A DNA stretch of 64,000 nt from an uncultured Clostridia bacterium (GCA_948485625.1 CAOMRW010000010.1:1-64000); one strand, 5' to 3'; shown: positions 1 through 9,760, counted from the first letter of the stretch. A program made the numbers and translations. Notes: generated from the sequence alone by a model not told the origin.

Positions 1-56
1 TAAAAGTTAATTTTCAAATTTCTTTATGACATTTTCAAAAGTTATTGACATATTTT

Positions 57-97
57 TATCCTTTTTTTATCCTTTTTATCCTTTTTTATCATTTTTT
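57..97. repeat. T-rich short tandem repeat (TATCC plus T-run)
   Basis: Successive TATCC/TATCA units separated by runs of five to seven T are visible. It is low-complexity intergenic DNA with no reading frame; I see no gene in bases 1-231. Confidence 0.6.
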
Positions 98-180
98 GTT
101 ATTTTTTTATGATCATGAAGTAAAAAAGTAAAAGCAACTATAATAAGTCTTTATATATTTTTCCTTGGATAATCCATCAC

Positions 181-217
181 AATAAAAATAACTAAAGCAT
201 TTTATAATACTTTAGTT
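181..217 (-). terminator. Rho-independent terminator after the transglutaminase gene
   Basis: AACTAAAG (190-197) pairs perfectly with CTTTAGTT (210-217). Read on the minus strand, the stem is followed by TATTTTTATT. It lies just downstream of the transglutaminase stop. Confidence 0.75.
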
Positions 218-231
218 ATTTTTAAATATTT

Positions 232-3200
232 TTATTCAATTTCCATTAAATTAATTAACACTAATTTAACTTGTGCAATATCATTAACTGTAATTTCTCC
301 ATCATTATCAATATCTGCTGCTTTTAGCTTATTATCTGTTAGTATTTCATAATCAATAAGATGTAATTTTAATTTTGCTAAGTCATTTGTTGTAATTTGT
401 GTATCTCCATCTACATCACCTGTTACAATTATTGTATATTGTAGTTCATTATTTCCTACTTTTAAAATCATATCAGTTCCAAGAATACTATCTTCATTTA
501 ATGTGTTTCCTTCTTTATCAACAATAATAATTTCTCTATTTACTTCTATGTTTTCTTTGAATTCTGCTAATGTAGTTCCTGGAGCTACTCTTGATATGAT
601 GTTTTCTTCTATTACATATTTATCAGAACTAATTTTAGCAGCTTCTTCTTCTGGTATTTTAATTCCAACTTCTATGTCTGCATCATTTGCTCCTATAATT
701 CCATATCCTCCACTTGCTGAAATACCTTTTACCTTAATTGTTGTTTCTGTTTCTTCTGCGACTGTATCTTTTACTTTTAATTTTATATTAAATATTCCTT
801 GAGAATCTGTTATTAATTTTTCACTGTCTATTACAAATTTAAAGTTTTCTTCGTTAAAAGAATTTGCTCCTAAATTCCATCCATCTTGTCCTTTAACTTC
901 TACCATTTCTAGAATATTAGTATCATATTCTAATTGACCTGTCAAAGATATTAGTCCATTTCCAATATTTTTGAAGTTATTTATACTTACTTTTACTTCA
1001 AATTCTTGTCCTGGATTTAGTTCTTCTACATTTATATCTGTATTTTCTACTGTCATTGTAACTCCAAAACTACTAATTGTTACATTACAAGGAGTACTTG
1101 TTGTTTCAGTACTTACTGTACCAGCAGTAGTTGTTACTTTTAAAATATAAGTTCCTTTGTCTTCTTCTGTTGGTGAGTTGATTGTTAATGTTTTATTTGT
1201 TTTTCCTTCTAATCTTACACCATCTTTATACCATTGATATGTAATAATACCTTCTACTTCTTCTACTGTTGGATTAATTATTAATTTTCTGTTTAATGTT
1301 CCTACTACATTTTCTGGCATTTCTGTTATATTTGCTGGAAGTGCTGTTTCTTGAACTGCTGTTTCTCCTCTTTCTTCTTCCTGTTGTACTACTTCTTTTG
1401 CAACAAATTTTGCATCTACAATACAATTTCCATCTTTAATATCTTCATAGTTTACAGTAACATTCATTTCTTGTTTATTTGATATTTCAAGTACATTACC
1501 ACAAACTGTTATATATTCTATTTCATTTCCTTCATCTGCTTTAATATTGAATGTTTTATTTTCATTCTCTTTAAGAGTAACAATGTTTCCTTCTTCTCTA
1601 TTTGCACCAGTAATTTTTCCACCTTCTGAGTCTGATACAATTATAGCCTTATCTTTTGATGTTTGTGTTCCATCATTTTCTACTACTGCAATAGCAAATG
1701 GACTGAAAGAATCACATGTAATAATTAATCCATATTGTGTAACAACACATGGAATTTCTTCAACTCCTGTTACTTCATCTTTATCATTTCTAATAAAGTG
1801 ATATGCTTTAAATGTTACTCCTGCATCTTCTGGGCCATATCCTTCTGGAAATCCTAATGATACTCTTAGTCTGTGTCCAGTTTTTACAACATATTTTTTA
1901 CATACATTTAATGAAATATTATAAGTTTGGCTTGTAATCAATTCTTGATTTCCTAACTCATTTTCCATTAAATTATTCATAGTATCAGTTTCCGTTTTTG
2001 TTGTTTTAGTTGTTACTAATGTTATTCTACTTTTTAGTTTATCTGATAGTGGTGTTCCATCACTTGTTTCCCATTCATTCATAGAAAGGTCTTCATTTTC
2101 AATAAGAGTTGGTGTACCAAACACTTGCCAATTTTTAGCTTTATTCATACTAAATGAGCAAGCTATTTGGTTTACTGCTCCATATTGAATTTCTAAAGGT
2201 GCTTTTCTACTATTTTTTCCTACTATTCCTGTAATATAGATTGTATATCCAGCTCCATCATCTGCCCACATTTTACTAAACTTTAAGTCAAATGTTACTC
2301 TACGTTTTCCATCAAAAGTAAAGTTTGTAATTTCAGTTTCATCTGCTCCTGTTGGTCCTGTTGATTCCAATCTGTATCCTGCTTCTGTTACTCCTTCTTC
2401 AAAAACTAAGTCATCATCATATGTAACATCTACATGATATGTTGGTCCTACTGTTAAAGTAGCTGTTGGTGCTGGTGTTTGTGTTTTTATATATGGTTTT
2501 CCTTTATATGTTCCACTTGGATTATATAATTTTCCACTTTGTGCTACAAAATCAGATTCATCACCTTGATATGCTAAATATTTAGGGTCATGTTCATAAT
2601 CTCCTGGTTCTAAAGTTGTTACAGCAAATTCAACATATTCTGAATTTGGCATGGTTAAATAAATGTGGTCATTATAATCTCTAAATCCACCAGCATATAC
2701 ATCTGGTAAAAAATATGCCCATGGGCTTATATCCCATTCTTCATCACCTGGTCTATAGTAATATGACTTCATTATCATGTATTTGCCTTCTTTTGCTGCT
2801 TCACCATAACCTTTACCATTATAACTAATATAATAATCTCCTGCTTTATATTCTTCTGTTTGTGTTCCATCTTGTTTATATTTTACAAATAGTCCATTTG
2901 AATTTGTAACAGTATCAATTCCATAGTCTTCTTCACTTAGTTCAGGATATTTAAATACATAATTTCCTGCTGCTTCTACTGCTTCTATAGCAATATGTTC
3001 TTTATTCATTGTTTCTTTCCCAACTAAACAATATCTTGTATTTTCAAAGCCTTCTTCTATATCATCTCCTGGATTTGGAAATGCATCTGGAGTAAGTGCT
3101 ATTTTACGTAAAAAAGGATCATCTAGTGTACTATCTATAGCATACCAAGCTTTTTCTGTTGTTCTAGCAAGTGTTTCTTTTTCTATTTCTACATAATTCC

Positions 3201-4017
3201 ACATATGTGGAACTGCTGCTGAACCTTCAGATTGATGCGTTCCTTGTACTAATATACAATTAATTCCTAGTTTATCCAAAACTGATTTTAATGCTCTTGC
3301 ATATCCTTCACATACTGCTTGTTGTTTTACAATTGCTCCATAAGGTGTTCCTATAAATCCTTCATTCCCTGGTGTACAATCACTTTCTAGTCTATATCCT
3401 GTAATTTTAATAATTTCATTATGTGCATATTTAATTTTTTCTACTGCTACATTTTTTCCATCTTCAATAGTAATTGCTTCTGTTTTTGCAACAATTTCAT
3501 TTATTTTATTATCAAATTCTATAATTGCATTCTCTACTTCTTCTTGATTAGTAAAGCCTTCTGTATAATAATTTGCTTTACTACCAGAACCAAGATAAGC
3601 ATGATATCTGCCATCATTATCTTTTGTTACTCTAAAGTTAAGTTTTTGGAAATTTACATAGAATACTTGTGGATAGTCTGCATAAAATGCATATCTTGCA
3701 GCATTCATTGCTTCTTTTAATGTTGTATTTCCATTTGTATAACTTTGAAGTTCATTTTGTGTGACATATTTGTCGTTTTGAGCTAAATCATAATTTTGTG
3801 TTCCTGTTTTAAGTATACCACTTGTATACATTTCATAAATTGCATCATATATTTTTTTAGCTTCTGAATTTAGTTGATTGTAGTGAAATCTTGCATCATC
3901 TTCATTAGTTGATTCTTCATCTACTGCATATACAAAATTGTTAAATTTAATAAAGCTAAATTGTGATACAAGAAGTACAATTAATAAAAAAATTATAATT
4001 GATTTTTTTAGTTTCAT
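232..4017 (-). CDS. Secreted transglutaminase-like protein with Ig-like, cohesin-like and dockerin modules
   Basis: A large exported protein of about 1261 aa. I place the start at 4017 because GTGAGG lies about 10 nt upstream; an in-frame ATG at 4065 has no such site. A signal anchor (MKLKKSIIIFLLIVLLVS) opens the protein. The transglutaminase-like core shows the expected Cys (QQAVCEGYAR, about residue 236), His (VPHMWNYV, about 271) and Asp (AIDSTLDDP, about 290). Near residue 925 is an Ig-like stretch (ITYQWYKDGV), then a cohesin-like beta domain (about 985-1120). Two calcium-loop dockerin repeats end the protein (GDVDGDTQITTNDLAKLK and ADIDNDGEITVNDIAQVK). Family knowledge suggests protein crosslinking or peptidase activity at the cell surface; substrate unknown. 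It is co-oriented with the glucosaminidase, sortase and LPKTG cohesin genes upstream but behind its own terminator-flanked gap. Confidence 0.85.
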   Translation of the reverse strand: MKLKKSIIIFLLIVLLVSQFSFIKFNNFVYAVDEESTNEDDARFHYNQLNSEAKKIYDAIYEMYTSGILKTGTQNYDLAQNDKYVTQNELQSYTNGNTTLKEAMNAARYAFYADYPQVFYVNFQKLNFRVTKDNDGRYHAYLGSGSKANYYTEGFTNQEEVENAIIEFDNKINEIVAKTEAITIEDGKNVAVEKIKYAHNEIIKITGYRLESDCTPGNEGFIGTPYGAIVKQQAVCEGYARALKSVLDKLGINCILVQGTHQSEGSAAVPHMWNYVEIEKETLARTTEKAWYAIDSTLDDPFLRKIALTPDAFPNPGDDIEEGFENTRYCLVGKETMNKEHIAIEAVEAAGNYVFKYPELSEEDYGIDTVTNSNGLFVKYKQDGTQTEEYKAGDYYISYNGKGYGEAAKEGKYMIMKSYYYRPGDEEWDISPWAYFLPDVYAGGFRDYNDHIYLTMPNSEYVEFAVTTLEPGDYEHDPKYLAYQGDESDFVAQSGKLYNPSGTYKGKPYIKTQTPAPTATLTVGPTYHVDVTYDDDLVFEEGVTEAGYRLESTGPTGADETEITNFTFDGKRRVTFDLKFSKMWADDGAGYTIYITGIVGKNSRKAPLEIQYGAVNQIACSFSMNKAKNWQVFGTPTLIENEDLSMNEWETSDGTPLSDKLKSRITLVTTKTTKTETDTMNNLMENELGNQELITSQTYNISLNVCKKYVVKTGHRLRVSLGFPEGYGPEDAGVTFKAYHFIRNDKDEVTGVEEIPCVVTQYGLIITCDSFSPFAIAVVENDGTQTSKDKAIIVSDSEGGKITGANREEGNIVTLKENENKTFNIKADEGNEIEYITVCGNVLEISNKQEMNVTVNYEDIKDGNCIVDAKFVAKEVVQQEEERGETAVQETALPANITEMPENVVGTLNRKLIINPTVEEVEGIITYQWYKDGVRLEGKTNKTLTINSPTEEDKGTYILKVTTTAGTVSTETTSTPCNVTISSFGVTMTVENTDINVEELNPGQEFEVKVSINNFKNIGNGLISLTGQLEYDTNILEMVEVKGQDGWNLGANSFNEENFKFVIDSEKLITDSQGIFNIKLKVKDTVAEETETTIKVKGISASGGYGIIGANDADIEVGIKIPEEEAAKISSDKYVIEENIISRVAPGTTLAEFKENIEVNREIIIVDKEGNTLNEDSILGTDMILKVGNNELQYTIIVTGDVDGDTQITTNDLAKLKLHLIDYEILTDNKLKAADIDNDGEITVNDIAQVKLVLINLMEIE

Positions 4018-4105
4018 AAATTTAAATTCCTCACTTTCATTATTATTCATCATAAAGGATAACATAAAATGGTAAAAATGTCAATTAAAAAACTGTATTT
4101 TTTGG

Positions 4106-4157
4106 CATAAAAATGAACCCTCCTTATTAAACTTTTTTGTCTAATAATTTGGGTTCA
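4106..4157 (-). terminator. Long hairpin terminator after the cohesin/cadherin-like gene
   Basis: TGAACCC (4114-4120) pairs with GGGTTCA (4151-4157), with an inner TTATTA/TAATAA stem. On the minus strand the stem runs into TTTTTATG. It ends the operon containing the sortase, glucosaminidase and cohesin-like genes. Confidence 0.7.
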
Positions 4158-4245
4158 CTTCACTATTTAGGTACTCTATTTTTGTAATATTAAAATATAA
4201 AAAGGAAAATATTATTAATAGTTTTATCCAATATTATTGTAGTAA

Positions 4246-5529
4246 CTAAAATGGCTTATTTTTGTTGGATTTCTTTTTTAAATATACTACAATTAATCCT
4301 GATATTATTAGTATGCACATAATAATTACGTATATTGTAATATTTTTTTGTTTTTCTTCATTAATGATATTTTCTATTTCACTACTTACTTTTTCTTCTT
4401 TATATATTTCTTCTAATTTATCTTTGTTATTTTTTAATTCTTCATTATATTTTATTTCTTCTTCTTTGTTTCTTTTATATATATTTATTTTATATTGTTT
4501 TCTTGAGAATCCATTTTGAGCTATTATATTAATACTTACTAAGTTGTTTCCTTCTTTTATATTATCTTTTCCATTTATTTCTACTTTAGCATTTTCGTTT
4601 TCTGGAATTGCAAGTACATTTAAATTATTAATTTCATTAGAAACTTCTGCTTTATAATTTGTTACATTTGTATCAAACTGTGGATACAATAATACATTTT
4701 CTATTGCTAATATTTCTAAATTTGTGTTTGATGTTTGTAAATTATTTGTTTTTGTAATATTTATTTTATAAGTGTTGGTTGTTGTTTTATCTTCAGAAGT
4801 AACTTTAATTAATGTTGTATTTATTCCTTCTTTTAAATTTGTGTTTCCTGTTATTTCAACTGTAGCATTAGGATTATCTGCAATAGCTAAAACTTCTATT
4901 TCATTTACATCATTTAATATTGTCAAATAATATTCATATATATCTTCTTGAAAACTAGGAACTAATCCCTCTTTATCAATTCTTAAAACTTTTAAATTTG
5001 CATTTTTATTTTCTATATTAGTTCCTTGTTCTTCATTCGCTTCTTGTTGTAATTTACTTTCTTCTTTTCCTATCTGTATTTGTAATTCTTTAAATTCCGC
5101 TTCTATTAATTGTTCTTTTTTTGTATAAAATTCTCCATCTATGACAAAATTAGACATTCCATTATCTTTAGCTTTAAATTTAAATGTCGCAAGAACTCCA
5201 TCTTTTTCATTATTTCCTCCTGTTACATCATGCCACACATATATTATATGATTTCCAATTACATTTACATTTTCAGGACCTGAAATGTATTCTACTTTTG
5301 TTTCATCAAAATATAAATGAGATGTGAAAGCAACTGTTTTGTTGTTTTCTAAATTAATCATAATTTCAAATTCTTCATCTTTTTCAATGTTGGTTGCTTT
5401 ATTAGAACTTAGAAAAATTTTACCTATATTATTTGCATAACTTTTATTAAAATTAATATTCAAAGTGCATATTAATATAAAGATATATATTAAATAAACT
5501 ATTATTTTTTTATTATTTCTAAAAATCAT
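4246..5529 (-). CDS. Membrane-anchored cohesin-like protein with two cadherin-like beta-sandwich domains
   Basis: A 427-aa surface protein. It has an N-terminal signal or anchor segment (YLIYIFILICTLNI), then a cohesin-like domain (about 35-155, with WHDVTGGN resembling FHDTTGGT of the LPKTG cohesin at 8628-9650). Two similar domains of cadherin-like beta-sandwich type follow (about 178-262 and 270-352; each begins NxNLxxLxI and ends YKINI). A Lys/Glu-rich helical linker leads to a C-terminal transmembrane helix (about 400-418) and a basic tail, so the C terminus is membrane-anchored rather than sortase-linked. The start lies 14 nt after the stop of the glucosaminidase gene, indicating one operon. 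I infer a docking or adhesion role; no catalytic motif is visible. Confidence 0.75.
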   Translation of the reverse strand: MIFRNNKKIIVYLIYIFILICTLNINFNKSYANNIGKIFLSSNKATNIEKDEEFEIMINLENNKTVAFTSHLYFDETKVEYISGPENVNVIGNHIIYVWHDVTGGNNEKDGVLATFKFKAKDNGMSNFVIDGEFYTKKEQLIEAEFKELQIQIGKEESKLQQEANEEQGTNIENKNANLKVLRIDKEGLVPSFQEDIYEYYLTILNDVNEIEVLAIADNPNATVEITGNTNLKEGINTTLIKVTSEDKTTTNTYKINITKTNNLQTSNTNLEILAIENVLLYPQFDTNVTNYKAEVSNEINNLNVLAIPENENAKVEINGKDNIKEGNNLVSINIIAQNGFSRKQYKINIYKRNKEEEIKYNEELKNNKDKLEEIYKEEKVSSEIENIINEEKQKNITIYVIIMCILIISGLIVVYLKKKSNKNKPF

Positions 5530-5543
5530 CCTTATTCTCCTTT

Positions 5544-7811
5544 TTACTGTTCAATAAATTGTAATTCTAAAATGTGTCTTTGAATTAATAATAAATCTAC
5601 AGAGCTAGGTTTTTTTCCATTTTTTCTAATATTAGTAGCTTTCATGAATATTTCTTCCATAGGTTGAATTTCTAAAATATGCCTTTGTAATACTAATAAA
5701 TCAACACTATTAATTTTCCCATCACCATTTGCATCACCATATAAGATAATTTTATATTCTCTAAGAATTTTATTATTTTCTTTGATTCGTATTTTTGTAC
5801 CTGTTCCTAATATGTCAGTATCTTGTAATGGTTCATTTTTATAATTAACAATTTCTATATCTAAATCTGTTATAATTAATTGTTTTATATCTGATACTGT
5901 GTTTTTACTATAATCTATTCCGCTAATTTCTAGACTATTCACATTTAAAGAACTATCTATGTGAATTTCAGAATCTTCCATTTTTCTAACTATTGTCAAT
6001 TTACATTCTTGTTTTATATTTGAGTTTTCATTAGATGTTGCTATAATTGATGTTTCTCCCTCTGTTTTTGCTGTTATGATTCCATTATTATCTATAGTTG
6101 CAATTTCTGTATTAGAACTACTATATATAATAGTTTTATCATCTGCATCATCTGGCTGAATATACGCATTTATTTTAAAGGTATCTCCTACAGCTATATA
6201 TATATCTTTCTGGTCTAAAGCAATTCCTGTAACTTTACTATATACATTTATTTTAATTTGATTTTGTACTGAATTTTCTTCTGCTTTAACAGTAATTGTG
6301 GTTTCTCCTGATTTTATTGCTTGTATAACTCCTGTATCATCAATTGTTGCAACTTTTGGATTACTTGATGAATAAATTAATTTGTGATTACTTGCTTCTT
6401 TTGGTGTTATCTCTATTTGTAGTTGTTTTCTTTCTCCTTTTGGCATTATATTATTATCTATTGAAATATCTATTTTTTCTATTTGAACTGGTGGTATTTC
6501 TGTTACATAGGTTTGGTATATATATCCAATAATTCCATTTTCTAATATTACTTTATCCCATCTTTCTCCAGATTGTCGTCCCTTTTGAATCCTTGTCATT
6601 TTATCATTTTGTGTTACAGTTGTTATAACTTCATAAGAAGTGCTTGGACCTGTTCTTATATTTACATTTGTTGTATTACAATATACTTTGGTGTTATCTT
6701 GTGTAAAATCATTTGTATTTATACTTGGACTTTGGGTTGGTATTGTTGGCATATTATCATATACAGGAATAATAAAGTTCATAGCAATATCTAATAATCC
6801 GCTTTTTTGATATCCATTATATATAGATTTTGATTCACTATATGGTGCTAAAACATTTGTCATATATTGATGCCAAAACAAATCGTTTTTAAATTCGTCA
6901 TTTACATCAAATTTTTGTAAATATATTGTATTTTGTCCTTTATTTATATAACTAGAACCAATAAAAATTCCTCCTCCAGTAATTGCTCTTTCTTTAGTGT
7001 TCCATGGTATTATATATTTATTTTTTGTTTCTTGACTTGCTCCATTGCCATCTCTTGCATATCTTAATCCATTTTTTATAGCTCCCATTGGTTCTGATGA
7101 ACTTGTTGCTCCTATATTGTAAAAATTGTATAGTCCTTCAAATCCTTGTACTCTTCCACTAATTGAAGAATGTGATAGAAATGGTCCTACTTCTTGTTTA
7201 ATACGTGATGCTAAATGATATGGACTTACATATGAGGTTTGTCCTCCTCTTAATATTAAGTCTGAATATTTTTCGTTCATATTAATTGTAGTTCCATTAC
7301 TATTTAAGTAAGATACTTTTGTATTATAAAATTCTGTACCATATAAAATTTTTTCGATTCCATCTAAATTATTGGTATGTGCATCATATGATAAACCTTC
7401 GAACTGAAACAAACGTACTTCATTCAAAAAATTCCTTGGATCCATACAATATTCAACTGCTTGTCTTGAACTATCTACCCAACCACTATCAACTTCTACA
7501 TTATATTCTCCAGGTTTTGTGTTTTTCCAACTATCAGAATAATTCTTAGGAACTAGGTTTTTTCCAAATACATTTTCTTGGTTTATCACATAATTCCAGT
7601 CTAAATTTGTGTATAATGCTGTAAACTTCCAGTTTGGATGTTTTTTTGTTAATTCTTTTAGATATGGTTGATAACTGCTTGGAAACTTTTCAATGCCCTC
7701 TAATTTACTAGAGGCTTTTGTATTAAAATTAATAGATATATTTATTACTATTAGTAATAATAAACTTATAATAAATATAAACTTTTTTTTATGTTCTTTT
7801 ATTAATTTCAA
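5544..7811 (-). CDS. Secreted glucosaminidase-type autolysin with SH3b, Big2 and dockerin modules
   Basis: A 755-aa exported protein with an N-terminal signal segment after a basic start (MKLIKEHKKKFIFIISLLL). Residues about 40-340 match the clostridial endo-beta-N-acetylglucosaminidase (peptidoglycan hydrolase) type; SRIKQEVGPFL holds the probable catalytic Glu. An SH3b domain follows (about 378-440, NVNIRTGPSTSYEVI), then two bacterial Ig-like (Big2) repeats (about 445-610, each with YSSSNxxxATID). A short module (ending near 690) precedes a dockerin pair (YGDANGDGKINSVDLL, then a second degenerate repeat SSVDLLLIQRHILEL). It probably cleaves peptidoglycan glycan strands and is docked by cohesins. 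It sits 12 nt after the sortase stop and 14 nt before the cohesin-like gene. Confidence 0.85.
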   Translation of the reverse strand: MKLIKEHKKKFIFIISLLLLIVINISINFNTKASSKLEGIEKFPSSYQPYLKELTKKHPNWKFTALYTNLDWNYVINQENVFGKNLVPKNYSDSWKNTKPGEYNVEVDSGWVDSSRQAVEYCMDPRNFLNEVRLFQFEGLSYDAHTNNLDGIEKILYGTEFYNTKVSYLNSNGTTINMNEKYSDLILRGGQTSYVSPYHLASRIKQEVGPFLSHSSISGRVQGFEGLYNFYNIGATSSSEPMGAIKNGLRYARDGNGASQETKNKYIIPWNTKERAITGGGIFIGSSYINKGQNTIYLQKFDVNDEFKNDLFWHQYMTNVLAPYSESKSIYNGYQKSGLLDIAMNFIIPVYDNMPTIPTQSPSINTNDFTQDNTKVYCNTTNVNIRTGPSTSYEVITTVTQNDKMTRIQKGRQSGERWDKVILENGIIGYIYQTYVTEIPPVQIEKIDISIDNNIMPKGERKQLQIEITPKEASNHKLIYSSSNPKVATIDDTGVIQAIKSGETTITVKAEENSVQNQIKINVYSKVTGIALDQKDIYIAVGDTFKINAYIQPDDADDKTIIYSSSNTEIATIDNNGIITAKTEGETSIIATSNENSNIKQECKLTIVRKMEDSEIHIDSSLNVNSLEISGIDYSKNTVSDIKQLIITDLDIEIVNYKNEPLQDTDILGTGTKIRIKENNKILREYKIILYGDANGDGKINSVDLLVLQRHILEIQPMEEIFMKATNIRKNGKKPSSVDLLLIQRHILELQFIEQ

Positions 7812-7823
7812 TTCTTATCCTCC

Positions 7824-8438
7824 TTATAAAATTTCTCTTGCTTTAACTATAATTCTTTCTTTTGAATCATTTGTACATGTAATCAGAGTGACTTCACGTT
7901 TTCCATTTGTTTCTTCTTCTAAACAACTTACATCTTCTGGTGGCACTTTGTATATGTTATAAATTTCATATTCAATTTTTCCTATTTGGTTATCTGAAAT
8001 AAATAGTTTATCTCCCATTTTCAGTTTTTTTAAATTATGAAACATATTTTTATTTTGAAAATTATGTCCAGCCACACAGAAATTCCCTATTTCATTAGGA
8101 TTTACTCCCCAAAATTTTGTAACTGATACATTTAATGCTTGTACTGAATAATTTTTTAATATATATGTTTCTAACAATATTTGGGGTATTTCCAATTTGG
8201 CATCAACTAAATATCCTTTATATTCTTTTGCTATCTGTTCTTTTGGGTATTCTTTTTTTTGTTCGATTTTTTCTGTTATTTTATTTTCTTCTGTTTTTAT
8301 ATTTTGAGTTATATAAGTATTATTTTTATTTTCATTTTGTATCTTGTTATCTTTATGGTCTTGGAATCCTAACCATATAAATATTCCTATAGTAGAACAA
8401 ATAAGAAAAATATTAATTAAAAATTTTCTTTTTTTCAT
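7824..8438 (-). CDS. Sortase (class D-like cysteine transpeptidase)
   Basis: A 204-aa protein with one N-terminal membrane anchor (FLINIFLICSTIGIFIWLGF) and a sortase fold. Catalytic His125 (CVAGHNFQ), Cys188 (TLITCTN) and Arg195 (KERIIVKAR) are all present. Sortases cleave LPXTG-type signals and attach the protein to peptidoglycan; the LPKTG protein encoded just upstream (8628-9650) is the obvious substrate. The gene begins the operon that continues with the dockerin glucosaminidase. Subclass is inferred from the short TLxTC motif and lone N-terminal anchor and is less certain. Confidence 0.9.
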   Translation of the reverse strand: MKKRKFLINIFLICSTIGIFIWLGFQDHKDNKIQNENKNNTYITQNIKTEENKITEKIEQKKEYPKEQIAKEYKGYLVDAKLEIPQILLETYILKNYSVQALNVSVTKFWGVNPNEIGNFCVAGHNFQNKNMFHNLKKLKMGDKLFISDNQIGKIEYEIYNIYKVPPEDVSCLEEETNGKREVTLITCTNDSKERIIVKAREIL

Positions 8439-8462
8439 TTTTTATTCCTAGAAAAAAAGGGA

Positions 8463-8601
8463 AAAAATAGGGATAAGTGGGGATAAGGGGCCAGGTCTTT
8501 AATCCCCATTATATAAAAATAAATTTTAAAATATATAATATAATTTAATATATAATGGGGATTAAAGACCTGGCCCCTTATCCCCACTTATCCCTATTTT
8601 T
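8463..8601. repeat. 53-bp perfect inverted repeat with 33-nt AT-rich loop
   Basis: Bases 8463-8515 and 8549-8601 are exact reverse complements. The arms hold GGGATAAGTGGGGATAAGG and CCAGGTCTTTAATCCCC, so they are far richer in G/C than the surroundings. The element fills the gap between the LPKTG cohesin stop (8628) and the sortase start (8438). On the minus strand the arm is followed by T-runs, so it could act as a terminator or attenuator between those genes; the arm length is unusual for that and suggests a mobile or MITE-like hairpin. Confidence 0.9.
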
Positions 8602-8627
8602 CTCTTTTTCTCTTTTTTCCTTATTTA

Positions 8628-9650
8628 TTATTTTCTTTTATTATAATATATATAACCACTTACTAAAGAAATTAAAACTAATATGATTGGAATATAAATG
8701 TTATTTCCTGTTTTTGGTAATGTTGTTGGTTTTTGAGTTGTAACATTTTCTTCTGGTTTTGTTTCTGGTGTTGTTGTTTCAGGAGTTGTTGGTGGTGTTT
8801 GTGTTTGTTCTTCTACTGCTGTAAAATTGAATGTTTTTTCTGCAATTATATTATCAGAATTATCTCTGTCAATTAGCTTTAATGTAATTGTATAATTTCC
8901 TACTTCACTAAAAACACCAGTTACATTTAGAACTTGTGATACATCTTTTCCTCCTATTTTATATCCTTGTGCATCTCCCCATCCACTTTGTATAATATCA
9001 TGTTGTAATTGTGATTGGTCTTTTCCTAATAGTTTTACTGTTGCTCCTTGTGGTGCTGTGGCTTCTGCAATTAGTCTTGCATGTTCATAATATTTTCCCA
9101 TTGGTGAAGAATAAGAAAGTGTCATTGCATTTTCTTTTTCTTTTATAATATTTCCTGTGTGTTCTAGTTTTAAAGTATAGTCTATATATTCTGGTTCTAC
9201 TGTTACATTTTTTACAATTGGTGTTGTAATATCATCATAGTCAACTGATGCATCTGCATTTGTTAATCCTTCAGCTGTTAATGTGAATTCTGTTGGATTT
9301 GATGTTGTTATATCTGCTTTTGCTTTAAATTTTACATTTGCACTTGTTCTTGGGTTTGTTCCTCCTGTAGTATCATGAAAGCTTACTATTACTTTATCTC
9401 CTGTATTATTTGCTTCTCCTGCATCTACTGATACATAATCAAAAATTGCATCATCATAAGATACTTTAAGTGTATATGCTCCTAATTGTTCTCCAAAGTT
9501 TACTTTTACATCCACTTCTTCTCCTGGTCTTACTGTGTTTTTGCTTGTTTCTACATTAACTGCGTCTAATGCTGCTGCATAACTATTTCCAGTGAAAATA
9601 AGTACTGCTAATATAGATAATATTGTTATTATACTTATTATTTTTTTCAT
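8628..9650 (-). CDS. LPXTG-anchored cohesin-like scaffold protein
   Basis: A 340-aa cell-wall protein. A signal peptide ends near NSYAA; a cohesin-like domain spans about 30-155 (RPGEEVDVKVNF and FHDTTGGTNPRTSA are typical). A second beta-rich domain (about 155-280) and a Thr/Pro/Glu-rich linker lead to the sorting signal LPKTG (311-315), a hydrophobic helix and the KRK tail. Family knowledge says sortase would attach it to peptidoglycan and its cohesin could hold dockerin proteins. The dockerin glucosaminidase and transglutaminase lie downstream on the same strand, with the sortase between. Dockerin binding is inference. Confidence 0.85.
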   Translation of the reverse strand: MKKIISIITILSILAVLIFTGNSYAAALDAVNVETSKNTVRPGEEVDVKVNFGEQLGAYTLKVSYDDAIFDYVSVDAGEANNTGDKVIVSFHDTTGGTNPRTSANVKFKAKADITTSNPTEFTLTAEGLTNADASVDYDDITTPIVKNVTVEPEYIDYTLKLEHTGNIIKEKENAMTLSYSSPMGKYYEHARLIAEATAPQGATVKLLGKDQSQLQHDIIQSGWGDAQGYKIGGKDVSQVLNVTGVFSEVGNYTITLKLIDRDNSDNIIAEKTFNFTAVEEQTQTPPTTPETTTPETKPEENVTTQKPTTLPKTGNNIYIPIILVLISLVSGYIYYNKRK

Positions 9651-9760
9651 TTTAAAAAATCCTCCTTTTTTGTTTTTATATTTTTATTATGTCATTTTTT
9701 TGTTTAGATTATTTAACAGTTTTTTACAAAGCTTTGCATCTTTTGATTTTTTGGTGTAAA

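Noticed and set aside
57..97. Phase-variable repeat controlling a gene
   Set aside because: The T-rich repeat lies about 130 nt downstream of the transglutaminase stop and outside any promoter of a visible gene.
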